Shown in pieces: positions 58,739 through 64,000 of a stretch of DNA of 64,000 bases; position 1 is the stretch's first letter; the number at the start of each line of letters is the position of its first letter. Source of the stretch: Dyella sedimenti (GTDB taxonomy: Bacteria; Pseudomonadota; Gammaproteobacteria; Xanthomonadales; Rhodanobacteraceae); assembly GCF_022760995.1 (NCBI RefSeq), contig NZ_JAKWJO010000004.1:186001-250000 (forward strand). The letters run 5' to 3'. The notes below the pieces were generated by a model, which worked only from the letters and a program-made list of their open reading frames with translations, had not been told where the DNA came from and searched no databases. A program made the translations under genes and the position numbers.

Positions 58739-59138
58739 GGCGCTGCCTCCAGCGGAACACCAGGTCCACCAGCAGCGCGGTGGTGCCCATCACCAACACG
58801 GTGCCGACCAGGATCACCGCCAGGATGCGCACGCCTTCCGCGCGCAGCAGCGGCAGGTGTTGCCACACCGCCATCACGGCGGGAATGAAGAACAGCAGCA
58901 TCTCGGCCAGCAGCCAGTCCGCGCCACGGCGCAGGCTGGCGGCCGGCACCGCGCCAGCCAATAGCAGCACCAGCAACAGGGCCATCGCCAGCACGCTGCC
59001 GGGCAGCGGCAGATGCAGGCGCCGGCTGGTCAGGTCGCAGGCGAACCAGAACAGGACGATCAGCGCCACCTGCGCCCAGCGCGCCACCCGGGGACGCCGC
59101 CAGCCCAGCCAGCGCATACGGACATGGAGGGAATTCAT
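58728..59138 (-). CDS. lrgA: LrgA/CidA-family holin-like protein
   Basis: 136 residues with four hydrophobic helices and LPLPGSVLAMALLLVLLL (LrgA motif). The N-terminus is Arg-rich. Ribosome-site support for the ATG is weak, and a start at 59117 is possible. It is transcribed divergently from a LysR regulator, as with cidABC and CidR in Firmicutes. Confidence 0.85.
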   Translation of the reverse strand: MNSLHVRMRWLGWRRPRVARWAQVALIVLFWFACDLTSRRLHLPLPGSVLAMALLLVLLLAGAVPAASLRRGADWLLAEMLLFFIPAVMAVWQHLPLLRAEGVRILAVILVGTVLVMGTTALLVDLVFRWRQRRAG

Positions 59139-59167
59139 GCGCGCAGGCTAGCGTCGCCGGGTCTATG

Positions 59168-59188
59168 ATGGAAATGAATTGTTTCCAT
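59168..59188. promoter_or_regulatory. Candidate LysR operator between lrgA and the regulator
   Basis: ATGGAAA, seven bases, TTTCCAT: a perfect inverted repeat, with another TTTCCAT half-site nine bases on at 59191-59197. Spacing and dyad symmetry suit a LysR-type regulator. Confidence 0.6.
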
Positions 59189-59215
59189 GCTTTCCATGCC
59201 AAAGAGGAATAGACC

Positions 59216-60100
59216 ATGGACCTGCGCGGCCTGCGCTACCTGGTGGAAGTGGTGCGTCACGGCGGCTTCGCCCGCGCAGCGGAATACGCACACGCCACGC
59301 AGCCCACCTTGAGCAAGGCGATCGCCCAGTTGGAGGACGAGCTGGGCGACCGCCTGCTGGAACGCGGACGCGGCGGCGTGCGCCTGACCGCTGCCGGCGA
59401 GGTGGTGCATCGCCATGCCTTGGCCATGCTGGCCGAGTCGTCCCGCCTGCGCGAGGAACTGGACGCCCTGCGCGGCCTGCGCCGCGGCGAGCTGCGGCTG
59501 GGCCTGCCGCCGCTGGGCAGCAACGTGTTGTTCGCCCCGCTGCTGGCGCGTTTCCGCCATCAGCACCCGCAGATCGAGATCCGGCTGCTGGAACACGGCA
59601 GCCGTCGCCTCGAACAGGCGGTATTGGCCGGCGAGCTGGAGATCACCGCCACCCTGCTGCCGGTCGGCGAGGGCCTGGCGCACCAGCCGGTGCGCGACGA
59701 GCCGATGCTCGCCCTGCTGCCCCAGGCGCACCCGCGCGCCGCGGCGAAGCGTTTCCGGCTGGAATGGCTCGGCGACACGCCGCTGGTCCTGTTCGAGGAA
59801 GGCTTCGCGCTGAACCGCCTGATCCGCGAGGCCTGCGCGCGCCATGGCGTGGCACCGCGGGAAGCCGTGCGCAGCGCCCAGGTCGACTTCATCCTGGCCC
59901 TGGTGGCCGCCGGCGGCGGCGTGGCCCTGCTGCCGCGCCTGGTGGTGGAGGACCGCTCGCTCAGCGGCCTGGTCGCCCTGCCGCTGGCCTCCAACGACCT
60001 GCGCTGGAAGATGGTGCTGGCCTGGCGCCAGGGCACCGCGCTGTCGCCGGCCGCGCGGGCCTGGCTGGCCCTGGTTGCGGGGCGGCCCCCTGACCTTTGA
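59216..60100 (+). CDS. LysR-family regulator of lrgAB (CidR-like)
   Basis: 294 residues. The N-terminal winged helix (MDLRGLRYLVEVVRHGGFAR and ATQPTLSKAIAQLEDELG) is followed by the substrate-binding domain, GELRLGLPPLGSNVLFAPLL. The resemblance to CidR and the divergent orientation suggest it activates lrgAB in response to a small acid such as acetate or pyruvate. GAGGAA is upstream of the ATG. Effector not shown. Confidence 0.85.
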   Translation: MDLRGLRYLVEVVRHGGFARAAEYAHATQPTLSKAIAQLEDELGDRLLERGRGGVRLTAAGEVVHRHALAMLAESSRLREELDALRGLRRGELRLGLPPLGSNVLFAPLLARFRHQHPQIEIRLLEHGSRRLEQAVLAGELEITATLLPVGEGLAHQPVRDEPMLALLPQAHPRAAAKRFRLEWLGDTPLVLFEEGFALNRLIREACARHGVAPREAVRSAQVDFILALVAAGGGVALLPRLVVEDRSLSGLVALPLASNDLRWKMVLAWRQGTALSPAARAWLALVAGRPPDL

Positions 60101-60231
60101 CACTGTCTGCACCGTGACTTGCGGCCTAGCCTGAAAAGTCAGCCGGGCGATATGGGGCGGCCACAGTGACCCATGCGATCGCCGCCATCATCGGCCGCCC
60201 CGGCGGCCATCCGAACCTCAGAGGGAAATCC

Positions 60232-62343
60232 ATGACCAAACCGTATTTGAAGCCCATCGCACTGGCCGTCAGCCTGGCCTTGTCGCTCAGCGCCTGCGGC
60301 AAGCACGAGCAGGCCGAGCAGACCGCCCAGGCCCCCGCGCCCGCCTCCACCGTCCCGGCCGCCGCGCCCGCGCCGAAGGTGTTCGACGTGAGCGAACTGG
60401 GCGACGCGGGCCAGGTCTGCCAGGACTTCAACGGTTTCGTCAACGCCAAGTGGGTCGCCGCCAACCCGATCCCGAACGACCGCACCCGCTGGGGCGCGTT
60501 CGACAAGCTCGCCGAGGACAGCCTCAACACCCAGCACGACATCGTCGATGCGGCCGCCAAGGACGCCGCCAACGCCAAGGCCGGCTCGATCGAGCAGAAG
60601 ATCGGCTACCTGTACGCCTCGGGCATGGACGAGGCGGCCATCGAGAAGGCCGGCTTCGAACCGATCAAGCCCAAGCTCGACGCCATCGCCGCGCTGAAGA
60701 ACAGCAAGGACGTGGCTGACTACATCACCCAGGGCTTCGCCCAGGGCGATGCGCAGGTGTTCCAGTTCGGCGCCGGCGCCGACTTCAAGGAAGCCAAGAT
60801 GCAGATCGGCTACACCTTCCAGTCGGGCCTGGGCCTGCCCACGCGCGACTACTACCTGGACGACAAGTACAAGGACATCCGCGACGCCTACGTCGACCAC
60901 GTCGCCAAGGAGCTCGAGCTGACCGGCGTGTCCGAGGCCGACGCCAAGAAGCAGGCCGGCCAGGTGCTCGCCTTCGAGACCGAGCTGGCCAAGGCCTCGC
61001 TGGCCCCGGTGGAACTGCGCACCCCGGAAAACCAGTACCACTTCGTCACCGTCAAGGAAGCGGACAAGATCACCCCGCACTTCAGCTGGGAAGCCTTCTT
61101 CAAGGCCCAGGGCGTGACCGTCGACAAGGGCTTCTCGCTGTCGCAGCCGAAGTTCTTCGCCGAGTTCGACAAGCTGCTGGCCAGCGCGCCGGTCGACCAG
61201 TGGCAGGCCTACCTGCGCTACCACGTCATCAGCGATGCCTCGCCGTACCTCAGCCAGGCCTTCCAGGACAACCGGTTCGACTTCTATGGCAAGACCCTGT
61301 CCGGCCAGCCCGAGCAGAAGCCGCGCTGGAAACGCGTGCTGGGTGGCGTGAACGAGTCGATGGGCGAGGCGCTGGGCCAGCTGTACGTGGCCAAGATGTT
61401 CACCCCGGAAGCCAAGGCGCGTGCCAAGGACCTGGTGGACAACGTGCGCAACGCGCTGAAGGCGCGCATCCAGAACCTCGACTGGATGAGCGACGAGACC
61501 AAGGCCAAGGCCATCGCCAAGTGGAACACCTTCCTGCCGAAGATCGGCTACCCGGACAAGTGGCGTGACTGGTCGGGCCTGGAGATCAAGCAGGGCGACT
61601 ACTACGGCAACGTCATGGCCGCGGCCAAGTTCAACTACCAGTACGACCTGGCCAAGATCGGCAAGCCGACCGACCGCCTGGAATGGGGCATGACCCCGCA
61701 GACGGTCAACGCGTACTACAACCCGACCGACAACACCATCAACTTCCCGGCCGCGATCCTGCAGCCGCCGTTCTTCTATGCCAACGGCGACGACGCGATC
61801 AACTACGGCGGCATCGGCGCGGTGATCGGCCACGAGGCCAGCCACGGCTTCGACGACGAGGGCAGCCAGTTCGACGGCGACGGCAACAACGCCAACTGGT
61901 GGACCAAGGACGACCGGACCAAGTTCGAGGCGCGCACCGACAAGCTGGTGCAGCAGTTCAACGACTACACGCCGGTCAAGGACAAGCCGGATGCGCACGT
62001 CAACGGCAAGCTGACCCTGGGCGAGAACATCGCCGACCTGGGCGGCCTGAACGTGGCCTACGACGCCCTGCAGGAAGCGTTGAAGAAGAACCCGCAGGAA
62101 GCCGGCGAGAAGATCGACGGCTATACCGAGGACCAGCGCTTCTTCCTCAACTGGGCACGCGTGTGGCGCGGCAACATCCGCGAGAAGGAGGCGCTGCTGC
62201 GCCTGAACACCGACCCGCACGCCCCTGCCTCGCTGCGCGCCATCGGCGCACCGTCCAACATGGAGGCGTTCGCCACCGCGTTCCAGTGCAAGCCCACCGA
62301 CCCGATGGTCCGTTCGGGCGACAAGCAGGTGAAGATCTGGTAA
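60232..62343 (+). CDS. M13-family metallopeptidase (neprilysin-like) lipoprotein
   Basis: 703 residues starting MTKPYLKPIALAVSLALSLS with lipobox SAC (Cys23), GAGGGA upstream. Zinc site His534-Glu-Ala-Ser-His538 (VIGHEASHGFDDEG) and Glu598 (ENIADLGG); NAYY substrate-binding motif. The full PepO/neprilysin plan is present, about 700 residues. It cleaves small peptides at the cell surface or in the periplasm. A strong terminator follows. Confidence 0.93.
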   Translation: MTKPYLKPIALAVSLALSLSACGKHEQAEQTAQAPAPASTVPAAAPAPKVFDVSELGDAGQVCQDFNGFVNAKWVAANPIPNDRTRWGAFDKLAEDSLNTQHDIVDAAAKDAANAKAGSIEQKIGYLYASGMDEAAIEKAGFEPIKPKLDAIAALKNSKDVADYITQGFAQGDAQVFQFGAGADFKEAKMQIGYTFQSGLGLPTRDYYLDDKYKDIRDAYVDHVAKELELTGVSEADAKKQAGQVLAFETELAKASLAPVELRTPENQYHFVTVKEADKITPHFSWEAFFKAQGVTVDKGFSLSQPKFFAEFDKLLASAPVDQWQAYLRYHVISDASPYLSQAFQDNRFDFYGKTLSGQPEQKPRWKRVLGGVNESMGEALGQLYVAKMFTPEAKARAKDLVDNVRNALKARIQNLDWMSDETKAKAIAKWNTFLPKIGYPDKWRDWSGLEIKQGDYYGNVMAAAKFNYQYDLAKIGKPTDRLEWGMTPQTVNAYYNPTDNTINFPAAILQPPFFYANGDDAINYGGIGAVIGHEASHGFDDEGSQFDGDGNNANWWTKDDRTKFEARTDKLVQQFNDYTPVKDKPDAHVNGKLTLGENIADLGGLNVAYDALQEALKKNPQEAGEKIDGYTEDQRFFLNWARVWRGNIREKEALLRLNTDPHAPASLRAIGAPSNMEAFATAFQCKPTDPMVRSGDKQVKIW

Positions 62344-62370
62344 GCCGCCGCCGGTCCGCGTGACCGGCAT

Positions 62371-62404
62371 AAAGGCGCCGCGCGCAAGCGCGGCGCCTTT
62401 TGCT
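62371..62404 (+). terminator. Rho-independent terminator after the M13 gene
   Basis: AAAGGCGCCGCGC, GCAA tetraloop, GCGCGGCGCCTTT, then TGCTTTT. A perfect 13-pair stem with a GNRA loop, 27 bases after the stop. Confidence 0.92.
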
Positions 62405-62487
62405 TTTCGCTGATCCGCACACGGTCGATACACGCGCGGCATGGCCCAATCCGCGCCTTGGATCCACGCTCCCGGGGGGAGAGAACG

Positions 62488-63729
62488 ATGCGCCGAACCG
62501 CGCTCCTGTTGCTGGTCCTCGCAATGCTCGCCGGCTGCGGCACCACGGCCCGCCGCCCGGCCCCGCCACGGCTGATCTCCGGCGCGGTGCCGGAAGGCTA
62601 TACCGCCAAGGTCCGCCTGCTGGCCGCGGACATGGAGCAGTTCGCCAAGCGCTCGCCGGAATTCTTCCAGGGCATCCGCGACTCGGCCTCCGACGGCACC
62701 ATCGACATCCTCGCGCTCTCCGGCGGCGGCGCCAGCGGAGCGTTCGGCATCGGCGCGCTGACCGGGCTCAGCCGCGCCCACCAGCGTCCCCAGTACGAGT
62801 TGGTGACCGGCGTGAGCGTGGGCGGGCTACTGGCACCGTTCGCCTACCTGGGACCGGACTGGGACGACGCCATGGTGCGGGCCTTCGGCGGCGACCATAC
62901 CGCGCACCTGCTGGGCTCGCCCGCCCGCACTTTGCTGGCGCGCCTGGTGTTTCCGCTGGGTAACCGGCATGGCGCCTTGTTCCGCCTGGTCGACGGCTTC
63001 GTGACGCCCACGATGATCGAGGCGGTGGCGCGCGAGAACGCCAAGGGGCGCCGGCTGGTGATCGCCACCACCGACCTGGACAAGGACGAGACGGTGCTGT
63101 GGGACATGGGCGCCATCGCCGCACGCGGCGGCGAGACCGCGCGCGAAACCTTCCGCGACGTGCTGATCGCCTCGGCCAGCGTGCCGGGCATGTTCCCGCC
63201 GGTGCTGATGCACGTGCAGGACGGCGAGCACCATTACGACGAGATGCACGTCGACGGCAGCGTCACCGCGCCGGTGTTCGCCGCGCCGCTGATCGCCGAG
63301 CTGCATCCCGAGTCGTTGTCGATGCTGCGCGGCGCCCACCTTTACATGATCGTCAACGGCCAGGTCCACCGCTTTCCCCGGACCACGCCGGTGCAGACGT
63401 TGCCCGTGCTCACCGCCAGCTTTGCCGCCGGGCTCACCTACAAGACCCGCGAGGCGATCACCGAGACCATCGCGCTCAGCCGGCAGCTGGACATCCGTTT
63501 CGTGATGACCTCGATTCCCGTGGACTACCCGCAGAACAGCTTCGTCGACTTCGATCCGAGAAGCACGCTTGCCCTGTACAACTACGCCGAGTCCTGCGCC
63601 GAACAGGGCAAGCTGTGGGTCACCCCGGAACAGGGCCTGCGACGCAACCTGACGGCACACAGCACGCCGCCCTCCGGGCCGCCATCCTGCCCCACCGAGG
63701 ACCCCGCCATCGTGCCGCGCAAACCTTGA
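62488..63729 (+). CDS. Patatin-like phospholipase lipoprotein
   Basis: 413 residues from the ATG giving MRRTALLLLVLAMLAGC (lipobox Cys17), with GGGGGAG upstream. Patatin domain: oxyanion GGGASGAFG at 79-87, nucleophile Ser110 (TGVSVGG), catalytic Asp256 (MHVDGSV). The Ser-Asp dyad is complete. It may hydrolyse phospholipids in the outer membrane. Convergent with panE, whose stop is seven bases downstream. Confidence 0.9.
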   Translation: MRRTALLLLVLAMLAGCGTTARRPAPPRLISGAVPEGYTAKVRLLAADMEQFAKRSPEFFQGIRDSASDGTIDILALSGGGASGAFGIGALTGLSRAHQRPQYELVTGVSVGGLLAPFAYLGPDWDDAMVRAFGGDHTAHLLGSPARTLLARLVFPLGNRHGALFRLVDGFVTPTMIEAVARENAKGRRLVIATTDLDKDETVLWDMGAIAARGGETARETFRDVLIASASVPGMFPPVLMHVQDGEHHYDEMHVDGSVTAPVFAAPLIAELHPESLSMLRGAHLYMIVNGQVHRFPRTTPVQTLPVLTASFAAGLTYKTREAITETIALSRQLDIRFVMTSIPVDYPQNSFVDFDPRSTLALYNYAESCAEQGKLWVTPEQGLRRNLTAHSTPPSGPPSCPTEDPAIVPRKP

Positions 63730-63735
63730 GAGGGC

Positions 63736-64000
63736 TCAGCCGCCTCGCGCGCGCCGCACCTCGTAAGCCTTGAGGTGGGCATAGGCGGTGCGCAGCATCG
63801 CCAGGCTTTCCGCCTCGCCGCCGGCACGCGCCAGCAGGTCGCCCACCACATGGTCGGCCTCGATGGCCCCGCCCTGCTCGAGGTCGCGCATCATCGATGC
63901 GCTGAGCGACGAGCCGGCCTCGGTCAGCACGCCGCGCGCCCGCGCCAGCACGGCGTCCGCGGGGGCATGGCCCTGAAGCGCGGCCACGCGACGGCAATCG
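63736..64000 (-). CDS. panE: 2-dehydropantoate 2-reductase, C-terminal fragment (cut by window edge)
   Basis: The visible 87 codons are the C-terminal domain of ketopantoate reductase: SSLSASMMRDLEQGGAIEAD and then HVVGDLLARAG, ending AYAHLKAYEVRRARGG. The frame continues past 64000 (DCRRVAALQGHAP). Ketopantoate reductase makes pantoate in the pantothenate route. The N-terminal NADP domain lies outside the window, so the identity rests on the C-terminal motif only. Confidence 0.82.
   Translation of the reverse strand, partial: DCRRVAALQGHAPADAVLARARGVLTEAGSSLSASMMRDLEQGGAIEADHVVGDLLARAGGEAESLAMLRTAYAHLKAYEVRRARGG

Noticed and set aside
60139..62781. An 880-codon open frame on the minus strand opposite the M13 peptidase gene
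   Set aside because: It is the antisense frame of a GC-rich gene with strong codon bias. Its protein is low in complexity (Leu/Val/Arg/Gly/His/Asp) and matches no family, while the plus strand has a full M13 protein with all motifs.

Overview
The window reads as chromosomal DNA of a GC-rich gammaproteobacterium. The gene set (OhrR/Ohr, split PqiA, MalM-family lipoprotein, pentapeptide MXKDX proteins, S9/M13/M14 peptidases) and the heptad GGGAAT repeats point to the Xanthomonadales, most likely Rhodanobacteraceae (Dyella/Rhodanobacter/Frateuria/Luteibacter type). That placement is inference from gene families. I saw no tRNA, rRNA, transposase, prophage or CRISPR array; most of the window is ordinary core genome with many intergenic palindromic repeats.

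Layout. 1-8 kb: ribosomal protein operon rpsF-rpsR-rplI (minus, rplI cut by the edge), an IscA-type Fe-S carrier, asnS, an orphan MalM-like lipoprotein, an SDR that lacks the usual Tyr/Lys, and an aldehyde dehydrogenase-carbonic anhydrase-RidA operon that resembles a 2-aminomuconate branch. 8-15 kb: D-amino-acid-dehydrogenase-like/glutathione reductase/HutG operon, a ChaN/EreA-like secreted protein, an NlpC/P60 lipoprotein, and ohrR-ohr with a clear operator. 15-29 kb: slyD, MFS transporter, methyltransferase, two DEAD-box helicases (rhlE, deaD), rimJ coupled to an S-formylglutathione hydrolase, a DODA-type dioxygenase, YpfJ peptidase, MAPEG protein, a TerC-CBS membrane protein and a CPBP protease.

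29-44 kb holds the usual leuS-lptE-holA-nadD-rsfS-rlmH-maf block, here split by two blocks of accessory genes. The larger (33.1-39.1 kb) contains the most interesting system: an ECF sigma factor, its six-helix NrsF-type anti-sigma, two secreted MXKDX-repeat proteins (one strongly methionine-rich), and divergently a DipZ-type transmembrane reductant conduit plus a Tat-exported MsrB. Three promoter-like boxes with identical spacing (GTAACC/G, 16 bases, CGAA) sit in front of the sigma gene, one MXKDX gene and the dipZ-msrB pair. This resembles the SigF/NrsF-MrpX-MsrP hypochlorite-scavenging system, with a different reductase.

44-64 kb: a pqiABC lipid-transport operon with pqiA as two genes, CnoX-like thioredoxin, S9 peptidase, DUF4442/DUF502/M14 genes, a Tat-type multicopper oxidase, a phosphoesterase, lrgAB with a divergent LysR regulator, an M13 metallopeptidase, a patatin lipoprotein and the 3' end of panE.

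Three families of palindromic repeats (A: GTGGGAGCGCACCCTG arms; B: AGAGCCTGTTCACGATCTC hairpins; C: GTAGCGAGGGCGC palindromes) fill most of the larger intergenic gaps, often directly after stop codons.
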